Shown here: positions 1 to 8,489 of the stretch, piece by piece
Layout of the letters: each line of letters opens with the position of its first letter
Numbering within the stretch: the first letter of the stretch is position 1
Assembly: GCF_018531375.1 (NCBI RefSeq)
Contig: NZ_JAHBOH010000001.1
Span: 2,046,001 to 2,110,000 of the forward strand
DNA length: 64,000 nucleotides
Source of the DNA: Cellulomonas fulva
GTDB lineage: Bacteria; Actinomycetota; Actinomycetes; Actinomycetales; Cellulomonadaceae
Reading direction: 5' to 3'
Notes under the pieces: model-generated
The model's database searches: none
What the model was told of the DNA's origin: nothing
The model's input: the letters and a program-made list of their open reading frames with translations, nothing else
Made by a program: the position numbers and the translations under genes

Positions 1-1203
1 CCAGCCGCCGAGCAGACCGCCGAGCGGCATGACGCCCCACACGATGAACCGCACCGAGGCGTTCATCCGGCCGAGCAGCGCGGGCGGGCAGAGCCGCTGC
101 CGGAAGCTCACCTGCGCGACGTTGTAGACGATCACGGCGAAGTTGAGCACCACGCCGCTGACGACGAGCACGACCTGCGGCGTCACGGCCAGGCTCGTCG
201 CGAGCGGCAGGAGGACGGCGGCGGGGATGCAGGCGATCGTCGCGATCGGGATGACGCGTGCCTCGCCCACCCAGCGGCTCAGCCGGTCGGCCGTGAACGC
301 GCCGGCCAGCCCGCCGACCGCCGACGCGGACACCACCGTGCCGTACGCGGCGGTGTCGAGGCCGAGCGTGCGCAGCGCGTAGATCACCAGGACGGCGCCG
401 GAGATCGAGCCGGCGAAGTTCGAGATCGAGGTCGTCGCGACGATCCGGCGCAGCAGCGGCTGGTGCACCACGAACCGCAGGCCCTCGGCGATCTCGGTGC
501 GCAGCGGCCGGCGGGAGTCGGGCGACGGCGGCTCCTCGCGGTGCCGGATGCGGCCGACCCCGAACGCCGAGAGCAGGTAGGTGACGACCGTGACCGCGAT
601 CAGCGCGGGCGCGGCGATCACGCGCAGCAGCGCGCCGCCGATCGCGGGCGCCGCGACGAGCGCGACCGACTGCGTCGCCTGCAGCTTGGAGTTGCCCTCG
701 ACGACGTGCTCGAGCCCGACCAGACCGGGCACGTAGCTCTGGTGGGAGACGTCGAAGAACACGTTCGCGACGCTGATGACGGTGGCCGCCACGACGAGCA
801 GCGGGATCGACGCGTGGTCCGTGGCGGCGGCCGCGACGACGACGGCCAGGACCGCGGCCCGCACCAGGTCGGCGACGACGAGGATGCGGCGCTTGCGCAT
901 GCGGTCCACCCACGCGCCCGCCGGCAGGCCGATGACCAGGAACGCGGCGGTCTCGGCGGCGTTCAGCACACCCATCTGCCACTCGGTCGCCCGCAGGTGC
1001 TGGACGGCGTAGACCGGCAGGGCGAGCCCGGTGAGCTGCGCGCCGAGCTGCCCCATCGCGTCGCCCGCCCACAGCCACCGGAAGTCGCGGTGGTGGATGA
1101 GCGAGCGCCTCGCGGGCACCGGCGTCTCGGTCCCCGGGGCCTCCGGCGCGGCGTCGGATCCCGGGGGCGAGACCGGTGGTGGGGAGGGAGGGGTCGCCGT
1201 CAT
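1..1203 (-). CDS. MFS transporter, 3' end cut by window edge
   Basis: Reading leftwards from an ATG at 1203, 401 codons are visible and the frame runs off the window. The first ~30 residues are Pro/Thr-rich; then comes a major facilitator core with alternating hydrophobic segments, a basic loop (WVDRMRKRR) between TM2 and TM3, and a central cytoplasmic loop rich in Arg and Pro. The architecture resembles the MFS_3 group of drug or siderophore exporters (EntS-like). The gene is divergent from an ArsR-type regulator, with a 7-bp inverted repeat between them, so it is probably the regulator's target. The substrate cannot be read from sequence. Confidence 0.85.
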   Translation of the reverse strand, partial: MTATPPSPPPVSPPGSDAAPEAPGTETPVPARRSLIHHRDFRWLWAGDAMGQLGAQLTGLALPVYAVQHLRATEWQMGVLNAAETAAFLVIGLPAGAWVDRMRKRRILVVADLVRAAVLAVVVAAAATDHASIPLLVVAATVISVANVFFDVSHQSYVPGLVGLEHVVEGNSKLQATQSVALVAAPAIGGALLRVIAAPALIAVTVVTYLLSAFGVGRIRHREEPPSPDSRRPLRTEIAEGLRFVVHQPLLRRIVATTSISNFAGSISGAVLVIYALRTLGLDTAAYGTVVSASAVGGLAGAFTADRLSRWVGEARVIPIATIACIPAAVLLPLATSLAVTPQVVLVVSGVVLNFAVIVYNVAQVSFRQRLCPPALLGRMNASVRFIVWGVMPLGGLLGGW

Positions 1204-1221
1204 GCGGCCAGGATCACCAAG

Positions 1222-1241
1222 TGATTGAGAAAAGTCAATCA
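1222..1241. promoter_or_regulatory. Probable operator of the ArsR-type regulator
   Basis: A perfect inverted repeat, TGATTGA-GAAAAG-TCAATCA (7-bp arms, 6-bp spacer), fills the AT-rich gap between the two divergent starts. Dyads of this size are typical of ArsR/SmtB-class sites. It lies upstream of GTG 1258, which supports that start over the TTG at 1225 inside the repeat. Confidence 0.65.
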
Positions 1242-1257
1242 GTGGCAGGATGGGGTC

Positions 1258-1887
1258 GTGGGCACCGACGAGCACGCGACCGACGAGGTTCGCTCGAGCG
1301 ACGGCTCGGCGCCGCCGTCGGCCGCGGCGGATGCTGTGCGACCCGTGGCGCCCGAGGTGCCGGCCGACCCGGACGCCGACGCCCGCGCGCTCGCCTCGAC
1401 CCTCCGGATGCGGATCCTGCGGCTCTGCCTCGACGAGTCGCTCACCAACCGCGAGATCGCGCAGCGGCTCGGTCGCAACCCCGCGACGGTGCTGCACCAC
1501 GTGCGCACGCTGGCGGACCGTGGCTTCCTGGCGGCCGAGCCGGTGCGGCGCGGCGCTCGGGGCTCACGCGAGGTGCCCTACCGGGCCACCCGCAAGTCCT
1601 GGCGGTCGCCCGCGCCCGTCGGGCAGGCGCGCATCCTCGTCGACGCGTTCCTCGAGGAGCTCGCGCTGGTCGACGACCTCGACGAGACGCCGATGGTGCG
1701 GCTCGGTCTGCGGCTGGACAAGGCGGGGCACGACGAGCTGGTCGGCCGGCTCTTCGAGATCTTCCACGAGTACGCCGCGCGCCCGTCGGACCCGGACGGC
1801 GCTCCCTACTCGCTGTTCTTCTCGCTGCACGAGGACGTCCAGCGCCGCCCGCCCGGGTCCCGCCCGGGCGTCAGCGAGGACGCCTGA
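1258..1887 (+). CDS. ArsR-type winged-helix transcriptional regulator
   Basis: This is a 209-aa DNA-binding protein. Residues ~44-100 form a winged helix-turn-helix (LTNREIAQRLGRNPATVLHH, then a basic wing), after an acidic Ala/Pro-rich N-terminus. The C-terminal ~110 residues form an alpha-helical region as in the actinobacterial ArsR regulators that pair with MFS exporters. No metal-binding CxC motif is seen, so metal sensing is unlikely. The GTG at 1258 is chosen because AGGATGGGG lies just upstream and the operator stays outside the gene. It likely represses itself and the divergent MFS gene. Confidence 0.8.
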   Translation: MGTDEHATDEVRSSDGSAPPSAAADAVRPVAPEVPADPDADARALASTLRMRILRLCLDESLTNREIAQRLGRNPATVLHHVRTLADRGFLAAEPVRRGARGSREVPYRATRKSWRSPAPVGQARILVDAFLEELALVDDLDETPMVRLGLRLDKAGHDELVGRLFEIFHEYAARPSDPDGAPYSLFFSLHEDVQRRPPGSRPGVSEDA

Positions 1888-1920
1888 GCACGCGGGGTCG
1901 CGTCGTCGGCGCCCCTCGGC

Positions 1921-1949
1921 GCCGCTGTTCGCTCAGAGCGAACAGCGGC
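1921..1949. terminator. Bidirectional hairpin terminator
   Basis: A 13-bp perfect stem (1921-1933 with 1937-1949) closed by a 3-nt loop sits between the convergent ends of the ArsR gene and galK. There is no U-tract, as is common in high-GC actinobacteria. Confidence 0.6.
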
Positions 1950-1996
1950 CCTCGTCGTCGACCGCAGGCGCCGGCGCCGCGGGTGCGACGAGACGC

Positions 1997-3172
1997 TCAG
2001 GCCACGAAGCTCGGCGCCCGCAGTCCACGCTCGCGGAACGCCGCGTCGACGGCGTCCGCCACGGCGGTGACCGCGTCCACCTCGACGAGGGCGATCGCCG
2101 ACCCGCCGAAGCCGCCGCCGGTCATGCGGGCACCGAGCGCGCCCGCCGCGCGGGCGGCCTCGACCGCCACGTCGAGCTCGAGGCACGAGACCTCGTAGTC
2201 GTCGCGCAGCGAGGCGTGCGACGCGTCGAGCAGCGGTCCGGTCTCGCGCAGACGGCCCGCATCGAGCAGGTCGACGAACTCGACGACCCGCTGGATCTCC
2301 GCCAGGACGTGCCGCACGCGCCGCACGCGCACGTCGGAGCCCTCGCTGCCGTCGTCGAGCGTCGCGAGCGCGCGCTCGGCGTCGCCGGGCACGTCGGTCA
2401 GCTCCCGCAGGGTCGGGACGCCGAGGAGCGCGGCGGCGTCCTCGCAGGTCGCCCGGCGTGCGGCGTACTGGCCGTCGACGAGAGCGTGCTCGGTGCGGGT
2501 GTCGATGACCAGCAGCGCGAGCCCGTCGGCCTCCGGCGCGAACGGGACGTGCCGCACCGACAGGTCGCGGCAGTCCAGGAGCAGCGCGTGCCCGGGGATC
2601 GTGCGCAGCGCCGCGGCCTGGTCCATCCCGCCCGTGGGTGCGCCGGCGATCTCGTTCTCGGCCCGTACCGCGGCGGCGGTCAGGACCTCGCGCTCGAGGC
2701 CCAGGCCGTTCAGCTCGTCGAGCGCGAGGGCGACCGAGCACTCGAGCGCGGCGGAGGACGACAGGCCGGCGCCCACGGGGACGCACGAGTCGACCGCGAC
2801 GTCGAAGCCGCCGACCCGGTGCCCCTGCTCGCGCAGCGACCACGCGACGCCGGCGACGTACGCGGTCCAGCCGTCGACGGTGCCGGGCGCCACGCTCTCC
2901 AGGGCGAGGTGCACCACCGCGGTGGGGTCCCACGAGGAGGCCATGCGCGCCGCGTCGTCCACCCGCGGCCGCACCGCCGCGAAGGTCCGGTGCGCGAGCG
3001 CCACCGGCAGGCACAGGCCGCCGTTGTAGTCGGTGTGCTCACCGATGAGGTTCACCCGGCCCGGAGCGGACCAGACGCCGGCGGGCGGCGTCGCACCGAA
3101 CGCCGCGGCGAAGGCGGCACGCGCGCGCTCCTGGCCGGTGGACTCGTCCCAGGCGTGCGCCCACGTCGTCAT
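1997..3172 (-). CDS. galK: Galactokinase
   Basis: This 391-aa enzyme phosphorylates alpha-D-galactose to galactose 1-phosphate in the Leloir pathway (cytosol). The galactokinase signature (GRVNLIGEHTDYNGG) lies at ~38-52, the GHMP-kinase ATP loop (VGAGLSSSAALE) at ~133-144, and a C-terminal glycine motif (GARMTGGGFGGSAIAL) follows. The ATG at 3172 is chosen because it overlaps the galT stop in an ATGA, which indicates translational coupling; the frame is open further upstream but would run into galT. It is the last gene of a DeoR-galT-galK operon. No galE or galM is in the window. Confidence 0.95.
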   Translation of the reverse strand: MTTWAHAWDESTGQERARAAFAAAFGATPPAGVWSAPGRVNLIGEHTDYNGGLCLPVALAHRTFAAVRPRVDDAARMASSWDPTAVVHLALESVAPGTVDGWTAYVAGVAWSLREQGHRVGGFDVAVDSCVPVGAGLSSSAALECSVALALDELNGLGLEREVLTAAAVRAENEIAGAPTGGMDQAAALRTIPGHALLLDCRDLSVRHVPFAPEADGLALLVIDTRTEHALVDGQYAARRATCEDAAALLGVPTLRELTDVPGDAERALATLDDGSEGSDVRVRRVRHVLAEIQRVVEFVDLLDAGRLRETGPLLDASHASLRDDYEVSCLELDVAVEAARAAGALGARMTGGGFGGSAIALVEVDAVTAVADAVDAAFRERGLRAPSFVA

Positions 3173-4344
3173 GCGAGCTCCTTCAACCGGTTCGCGATGC
3201 GCTCGGGCGTCGTGTCCGAGACCCACGCGGCGACGCCGGACTCCACGCCGGCGAGGTACTTCAGCTTCCCCGGGGCGCGCAGCACCGAGAAGAGCTGCAG
3301 CGACAGCCGCCAGTCGTCACGGCCCTGGCGCGCGGGCGCCTGGTGCCAGCCGGAGATGTACGGCAGCGGGATCGCGGTCTCGTCGTCGACGAAGAAGAGG
3401 TCCAGCCGACGCAGCAGCTCGAGGTAGGTGGTCGCCAGGTCGGCGCGCTCGTCGTCGGACAGGGCCGGGAGGTCCGGCACGTCCCGGCGCGGCACCAGGT
3501 GCACCTCGACGGGCCAGCGGGCGGCGAACGGCACGTACGCGACCCAGTGCTCCGACTCGAGGACCACGCGCGCCCCGTGCCGGAGCTCGGCCTCGAGCAC
3601 GTCGCGACCGAGCAGGCGGCCCGTGGCGGCGCGGTGCGCACGCGCCGCCTCGAGCATGGTCGCGGTCCGCGGCGCCAGGTACGGCAGCGCGTAGATCTGG
3701 CCGTGCGGGTGGTGCAGCGTGACCCCGATCTCCTTGCCGCGGTTCTCGAACGCGAAGACCTGCTCGATCCCCTCTGTCGCGTTGAGGGCCTCGGTCCGGT
3801 GCGCCCACGCCTCGATGATCGTGCGCATGCGGTGGGGCGTCACCGTGCGCAAGGACGCGCTCGGGTCCGACGAGAAGCACACGACCTCGCAGCGGCCCGC
3901 GGCGGGCCGCGTCTGCCACAGCGGCTCGTCGTCCAGGAGCGCGACCTCGTCGGTGGCGCCCGGGACGCGCATGAGCGACGGGAAGCGGTTCTCGAACACG
4001 ACGACGTCGTAGTCCTCCGCCGGGATCTCGCCGTCCTGGTACGTCGCCCGGGGCTTGGCGGGCGCGAGCGGGTTGGCGTCCGCAGGCGGCAGGAACGTGC
4101 GGTTCATGCGGTGCGCGGCCATCGCGATCCACTCGCCCGTGAGCGGGTCCCGCCGCAGCTCCGGGCCGGTGACCGGCCGACCCTGCTCGTCGGGCGCGAA
4201 CCGGTCCGGCAGCGGGCGGGGGTCGTCGAGGCGGCGCGTGGCCGCGCCGGACACGTAGGGCTCGGAGTCGTCGAAGTAGAACAGCTCGCGGCCGTCTGCA
4301 AGGTGCGTGGGCGTCACGCGCACGTGGGCGGTGGTGTCGGTCAT
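3169..4344 (-). CDS. galT: Galactose-1-phosphate uridylyltransferase
   Basis: This 391-aa protein transfers UMP from UDP-glucose to galactose 1-phosphate. The HIT-superfamily active site HPHGQ is at ~212-216, with the upstream ENRFPSL stretch at ~119-125 and late His motifs (WPVEVHLVPRR). Its length fits the family. Its ATG overlaps the stop of the upstream DeoR gene by 4 bases, and its stop overlaps galK by 4 bases, so the three genes form one tight operon. Confidence 0.95.
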   Translation of the reverse strand: MTDTTAHVRVTPTHLADGRELFYFDDSEPYVSGAATRRLDDPRPLPDRFAPDEQGRPVTGPELRRDPLTGEWIAMAAHRMNRTFLPPADANPLAPAKPRATYQDGEIPAEDYDVVVFENRFPSLMRVPGATDEVALLDDEPLWQTRPAAGRCEVVCFSSDPSASLRTVTPHRMRTIIEAWAHRTEALNATEGIEQVFAFENRGKEIGVTLHHPHGQIYALPYLAPRTATMLEAARAHRAATGRLLGRDVLEAELRHGARVVLESEHWVAYVPFAARWPVEVHLVPRRDVPDLPALSDDERADLATTYLELLRRLDLFFVDDETAIPLPYISGWHQAPARQGRDDWRLSLQLFSVLRAPGKLKYLAGVESGVAAWVSDTTPERIANRLKELA

Positions 4345-5180
4345 GCCGGGTCGGCCTTCTCTCGGGCGGGTCCGGCGCCGCCGCCGGTCGGGTTCGGGGG
4401 CACGTCCTGGGGAACGGTCACCAGGCGCTCCGCGAGGTGACGACGAGCCTGCGGGGGTGCCGCGTCGTCCATCAGGACCACGTCGACCTCGTCGAGCGGC
4501 GCGATCTGCGCGAGCCCCACGACGCCCCACTTGGTGTGGTCGGCGAGGACGGTGGTCGCGGCCGCGCACGTCATGAGCGCGCGGTCGGTGGCGGCCTCCG
4601 CGAGGTTCGGGGTGGTGAGCCCGGCCTCGTCGAGACCGTGCACGCCGAGGTAGGTGCGGTCGACGCGGAGGCGCGCGAGCGCGGCGTCCGCGACGGGCCC
4701 GACGAGCGCGTCCGACGGCGTCCGCACGCCGCCGGTGAGCACGACCTCGATCTCCGCGCCGCGCACGGCCCGGTGCAGCGCCTCGGCGATGCGCAGGCCG
4801 TTGGTCACGACCGTGAGCGGCCGCAGCTCGGGGTCCGCGGCGACGAGCTCGGCCAGCCGGTAGGTGGTGGAGCCCGCGGAGAGCGCGATCGCCTGACCGG
4901 GCTCGAGCTCGGCGTGAGCGGCCCGCGCGACGGCCGCCTTCTGCGGCCCGGCCTGCTCGGTCTTGACCTCGAAGCCCGGCTCGTCGGCGGCCCGCGTGCC
5001 CTCGGGGGCGACCGCGCCGCCGTGGACGCGCCGCACGAGCCCCGCCTGCGCGAGCTCGGCGATGTCCCGCCGCACGGTCATGTCCGAGACGCCGAGCTCG
5101 GCGACGAGGTCCGCGACGCGCGCGGCGCCGCGCTCGCGCACGGCCGTCAGGATCAGCTCCTGCCGCTGGGTCGCCAACAC
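4341..5180 (-). CDS. DeoR-family sugar-phosphate-responsive repressor
   Basis: This 279-aa regulator has the DeoR winged helix at residues ~1-55 (RQELILTAVRERGAARVADLVAELGVSDMTVRRD), followed by a DeoRC isomerase-like ligand domain (ALSAGSTTYRLAELV, VVTNGLRIAE, FLGVHG-like YLGVHGLDE). It heads the galT-galK operon and so likely controls galactose use, with a phosphorylated sugar as inducer. Two starts are possible, GTG 5180 or TTG 5177; neither has a strong ribosome binding site. An AT-rich direct repeat sits just upstream. Confidence 0.88.
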   Translation of the reverse strand: MLATQRQELILTAVRERGAARVADLVAELGVSDMTVRRDIAELAQAGLVRRVHGGAVAPEGTRAADEPGFEVKTEQAGPQKAAVARAAHAELEPGQAIALSAGSTTYRLAELVAADPELRPLTVVTNGLRIAEALHRAVRGAEIEVVLTGGVRTPSDALVGPVADAALARLRVDRTYLGVHGLDEAGLTTPNLAEAATDRALMTCAAATTVLADHTKWGVVGLAQIAPLDEVDVVLMDDAAPPQARRHLAERLVTVPQDVPPNPTGGGAGPAREKADPA

Positions 5181-5198
5181 CCGAACAGCATCCCACGC

Positions 5199-5218
5199 GA
5201 TTCAACAAAATCCAACAA
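5199..5218. promoter_or_regulatory. Candidate DeoR operator (two 10-bp direct repeats)
   Basis: GATTCAACAA is followed directly by AATCCAACAA (8 of 10 identical), 19 bases upstream of the DeoR start, in an AT-rich island within GC-rich DNA. DeoR-family proteins often bind short direct repeats at their own promoter. The assignment is inferred from position and repeat form. Confidence 0.45.
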
Positions 5219-5239
5219 CGCGCAGCGAGCGAGGTGGGC

Positions 5240-6388
5240 TCAGCGGGTGGGGGACAGCCCCAGGGAGCGGCCGGCGAGGTTGCGGCGGCGGGTGGCCAGC
5301 GCCGTCGCGACGGTGCGCAGGGCCGCCGCCGCGGGCGAGCCCGGGTCGGTCAGCACCACCGGGGTGCCGGCGTCGCCCGCCTCCCGCAGCCGCACGTCGA
5401 GCGGGACCTGCCCGAGCAGCGGGACGTCGCCGCCGGTGAGGTCGGTCAGCCGGCCCGCCACACGTGCGCCGCCCCCCGACCCGAAGACCTCGAGCCGGCT
5501 CCCGTCGGGCTGCTCGAGCCAGGACATGTTCTCGACCACGCCCACGACGTGCTGGCGCGTCTGGACCGCGACGGACCCCGCCCGCTCGGCGACCTCGGCC
5601 GCCGCGTCCTGGGGTGTGGTCACGACGACGATCTGCGAGCCCGGCAGGAGCTGCGCCACCGAGATCGCGATGTCCCCGGTCCCGGGCGGCAGGTCGAGGA
5701 GCAGCACGTCCAGGTCGCCCCAGAACACGTCCGCGAGGAACTGCTGCAGCGCGCGGTGCAGCATCGGCCCGCGCCACACGACCGGCTGACCGGGCGGGAC
5801 GAACATGCCGATCGAGACGACCTTCACGCCGTGCGCCTCGGGCGGCAGGAGCATGTCGTCGACCTTGGTCGGCGGCCGGTCCACGCCCAGCATGCGCGGG
5901 ATCGAGAAGCCGTAGATGTCCGCGTCGACCACGCCCACGCGCAGGCCGTCGGCCGCCATGGCGACCGCGAGGTTGGCCGTGACGGACGACTTGCCGACGC
6001 CGCCCTTGCCGGACGCGATCGCGAACACCTTGGTCAGCGACGACGCCTGCGCGAACGGGATCGTCGGCTCGGCGTCGGTGCCGCGCAGGAGCCGGCGCAG
6101 GTCCGCCCGCTGCTCGGCCGTCATGACGCCGAGCTGGACCGCGACCTCGTCCACGCCGGGCACCTGGGCGACCGCGGCGGTGACGTCGCGCGTCAGGGTC
6201 TCCTTGAGCGGGCAGCCCGGGGTGGTCAGGTCCACGCCGACGACGACGCGCCCGCCCTCGACGTCGACCGAGCGGACCATGCCGAGCTCGGTGATCGGCC
6301 GGTGGATCTCGGGGTCCTGCACGGTCGCGAGGGCCGCGCGGATCGCCGCGGTGAGCTCGGTGGGGTTCTCGTCGGGCACGACGACCAT
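5240..6388 (-). CDS. mrp: Mrp/ApbC-type P-loop ATPase, Fe-S cluster carrier family
   Basis: This 382-aa cytosolic protein has an N-terminal MIP18/DUF59 domain (~1-95, with TTPGCPLK) and a deviant Walker A P-loop (GKGGVGKSS, ~127-135), then VVDADIYG, LLLDLPPGTGD and the VENMSW stretch. The family binds and transfers Fe-S clusters. The C-terminal CxxC (usually CPHC after VENMS) is absent here, so cluster binding, if any, uses other ligands or the Cys in the DUF59 part. ATG 6388 is preferred over a GTG 24 bases upstream on alignment of the N-terminus. Confidence 0.9.
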   Translation of the reverse strand: MVVVPDENPTELTAAIRAALATVQDPEIHRPITELGMVRSVDVEGGRVVVGVDLTTPGCPLKETLTRDVTAAVAQVPGVDEVAVQLGVMTAEQRADLRRLLRGTDAEPTIPFAQASSLTKVFAIASGKGGVGKSSVTANLAVAMAADGLRVGVVDADIYGFSIPRMLGVDRPPTKVDDMLLPPEAHGVKVVSIGMFVPPGQPVVWRGPMLHRALQQFLADVFWGDLDVLLLDLPPGTGDIAISVAQLLPGSQIVVVTTPQDAAAEVAERAGSVAVQTRQHVVGVVENMSWLEQPDGSRLEVFGSGGGARVAGRLTDLTGGDVPLLGQVPLDVRLREAGDAGTPVVLTDPGSPAAAALRTVATALATRRRNLAGRSLGLSPTR

Positions 6389-6447
6389 GCTAGGTCGCCG
6401 CGCGGGGGCCACGGACGGGCCGTCCGGCCCGGGCGGGGCCGGAGCCG

Positions 6448-7017
6448 TCAGGCGGTCGGCCGCTTGCGCTCGCCCTTGCGCTCGGACCGGGGCGCACGCG
6501 CCTCCGCACGGTCGTGCGCGCCCTCCGCCTCGTCGTCCTCGGCCTGCTCGGTCGCCAGCTCCTCGAGCAGGTTGCGCAGCTCCGAGCGGACGAAGTCACG
6601 GGTCGCGACCTCGCCCAGCGCGATGCGGACCGCCGCCATCTCCCGGGCCAGGAACTCGGTGTCGGCGAGGTTGCGCTCCGAGCGCTGCCGGTCCTGCTCG
6701 GCCTGCACCCGGTCGCGGTCGGCCTGCCGGTTCTGCGCCAGCAGGATCAGGGGCGCGGCGTACGACGCCTGGAGCGACAGCATGAGCGTGAGGACGGTGA
6801 AGCCGTTGCTCGCCTTGTCGAACCGCAGCCCTTCGGGTCCCCAGGAGTTCCACACGAGCCAGACGATGCAGAAGATCGTCAGCCAGAAGATGAACGACGG
6901 CGTGCCGAGGAACCGCGCGATGCTCTCCGAGGCGCGGCCCGCGGCGTCCTGGTCCGTCGACGGGCGCGGGAAGAACGACCGCCGCGACTCGCGCGGCTGG
7001 TCCAGGCGCTCAGCCAC
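6448..7017 (-). CDS. DUF1003 membrane protein
   Basis: This 189-aa protein has two transmembrane helices (FIFWLTIFCIVWLVWN and a second hydrophobic segment ending in ASYAAPLILL), then the conserved QNRQADRDR motif of DUF1003 and a charged cytoplasmic tail rich in Glu, Arg and Lys. The molecular function of DUF1003 is not known. Its ATG overlaps the last codons of the upstream PRC-MgtE_N-CBS gene by 8 bases, so the two are translated from one message; this pairing recurs in actinobacteria and suggests a shared role in metal or membrane homeostasis. Confidence 0.88.
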   Translation of the reverse strand: MAERLDQPRESRRSFFPRPSTDQDAAGRASESIARFLGTPSFIFWLTIFCIVWLVWNSWGPEGLRFDKASNGFTVLTLMLSLQASYAAPLILLAQNRQADRDRVQAEQDRQRSERNLADTEFLAREMAAVRIALGEVATRDFVRSELRNLLEELATEQAEDDEAEGAHDRAEARAPRSERKGERKRPTA

Positions 7018-8353
7018 GGGTCACCCCCGGCCGACCGGCCGGCCCGCCCGTCCGGGCACCGGCCGCCGCGGGGGTGGCGGCGCCCGCGGGGGACAGCCCG
7101 TGCTCCTCGTCGTCCTGCTCGCGCCAGTCCTCGGGCAGCAGGTGGTCCAGCACGTCGTCCACCGACACCGCCCCGAGCAGGCGCTTCTCCGCGTCGACGA
7201 CGGGCAGCGCCAGGAGGTTGTACGTGGCGAGCTGACGCGTGACCGACAGCAGCGGCGCGCCCACCTCGATCGCCTCGATGTCGGTGTCGACGATCGACCC
7301 GATCGGCTCGTGCGGAGGCTCGCGGAGCATCCGCTGCAGGTGCACGACCCCGATGAACCGCCCGGTCGGCGTCTCGAGCGGCGGCCGCGTGACGAACACC
7401 ATCGAGGCCAGCGCGGGCGTGAGGTCCTGCCGCCGGACGTGCGCGAGCGCGGCGGCGATGGGCGTCTCGGGGCCGAGGATGACGGGCTCGGTGGTCATCA
7501 GACCGCCCGCGGTGTTGTCCTCGTAGGCCAGCAGCCGCCGGACGTCCTTGGCCTCCTCGGGCTCCATGAGCCCCAGCAGCTCGGCCGCCTGGTCGTCGGG
7601 CAGCTCGCCCAGGAGGTCGGCGGCGTCGTCGGGCTGCATCGCCTCGAGGACGTCGGCGGCGCGGCCGAGCTCGAGGCCCTGCAGGATCGCGACCTGGTCG
7701 TCCTCCGGGAGCTCCTCGAGGACGTCGGCCAGCCGCTCGTTGTCGAGCGCCGTGGCGACCTCGAGGCGGCGCGTGGTGCCCAGGTCGTGCAGCACGTCGG
7801 CCAGGTCGGCCGGCTTGAGGTCCTCGTACTGCGCGAGCAGGAGGTCCGCGCCCTGCTGGCCCGCCGCCCGCGCGAGGCCGGTGACCTCCTCGACCGCCAC
7901 GAGCTGCGTCTCGCCGCGGCGTCGCAGCAGGCCACGGTGCCCGGCGACGACGCGCCGCACGAACAGCTTGCTGACCAGCCAGTCCCCGCCGCGCTGCAGC
8001 TCCAGCGCCACGTCCTCGACCGTCGCCGCCCCGCTGCCGTCCACCAGGTCGACGGTGCGGTCCAGCAGCTCGCTCACGGCGAGCGTCTCGAACGCGCGCT
8101 GCTCGAACCGCCGCATGTTCACCAGGCCGGTCGAGATCACCTGACCGGGGTCCATGGCCGTGACGCGCGTCAGCGGGAGGAACACGCGCCGCCGGCCGGG
8201 CACCTCGACGACGAGCCCGACGGCTCGCGGCGCGCCCTTGGGGCGGACGAGCACGACGACGTCGCGCACGCGCCCGACCTGGTCACCGAGGGGGTCGAAG
8301 ACCGTGGTGCCGGCCAGGCGCGCGACGAAGACCCGGGTGCCCACGCTGCTCAC
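7010..8353 (-). CDS. PRC-barrel / MgtE N-domain / CBS-domain cytosolic protein
   Basis: This 447-aa protein has N-terminal PRC-barrel-like segments (~1-80 and ~95-150), a MgtE-type superhelical N-domain rich in Leu/Asp/Glu repeats (~160-265, e.g. LADVLEELPEDDQVAIL and AADLLGELPDDQAAELL), and a CBS pair (~275-400, starting GGLMTTEPV). Unlike true MgtE it has no transmembrane channel, so it is probably a soluble Mg2+ or nucleotide sensor acting on a partner. Start is GTG 8353. It is co-transcribed with the DUF1003 gene and divergent from the beta-helix gene. Confidence 0.87.
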   Translation of the reverse strand: MSSVGTRVFVARLAGTTVFDPLGDQVGRVRDVVVLVRPKGAPRAVGLVVEVPGRRRVFLPLTRVTAMDPGQVISTGLVNMRRFEQRAFETLAVSELLDRTVDLVDGSGAATVEDVALELQRGGDWLVSKLFVRRVVAGHRGLLRRRGETQLVAVEEVTGLARAAGQQGADLLLAQYEDLKPADLADVLHDLGTTRRLEVATALDNERLADVLEELPEDDQVAILQGLELGRAADVLEAMQPDDAADLLGELPDDQAAELLGLMEPEEAKDVRRLLAYEDNTAGGLMTTEPVILGPETPIAAALAHVRRQDLTPALASMVFVTRPPLETPTGRFIGVVHLQRMLREPPHEPIGSIVDTDIEAIEVGAPLLSVTRQLATYNLLALPVVDAEKRLLGAVSVDDVLDHLLPEDWREQDDEEHGLSPAGAATPAAAGARTGGPAGRPGVTRG

Positions 8354-8424
8354 GCGGTCAGCCTAGACGCACCGCACCGGACGACGCGGTGAACGGATCA
8401 TGGACACGTTTCAACGAACTACTT

Positions 8425-8442
8425 ACTGACAGGTCGGTCAGT
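8425..8442. promoter_or_regulatory. TetR-type palindrome upstream of the beta-helix gene
   Basis: ACTGAC-AGGTCG-GTCAGT has perfect 6-bp arms around a 6-bp centre, in the gap between the divergent CBS and beta-helix genes. Its form matches operators of actinobacterial TetR-family repressors (TnAC-nnnn-GTnA types with GGTCGGTCAG cores). The cognate regulator is not adjacent. Confidence 0.5.
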
Positions 8443-8489
8443 GTGGTTGGCTCCGATATGTCCGGTTGAGCTCAACGGAGAGGATCACC

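Noticed and set aside
1225..1257. TTG start extending the ArsR-type gene upstream
   Set aside because: It begins inside the operator palindrome and lacks a ribosome site, while GTG 1258 has one.
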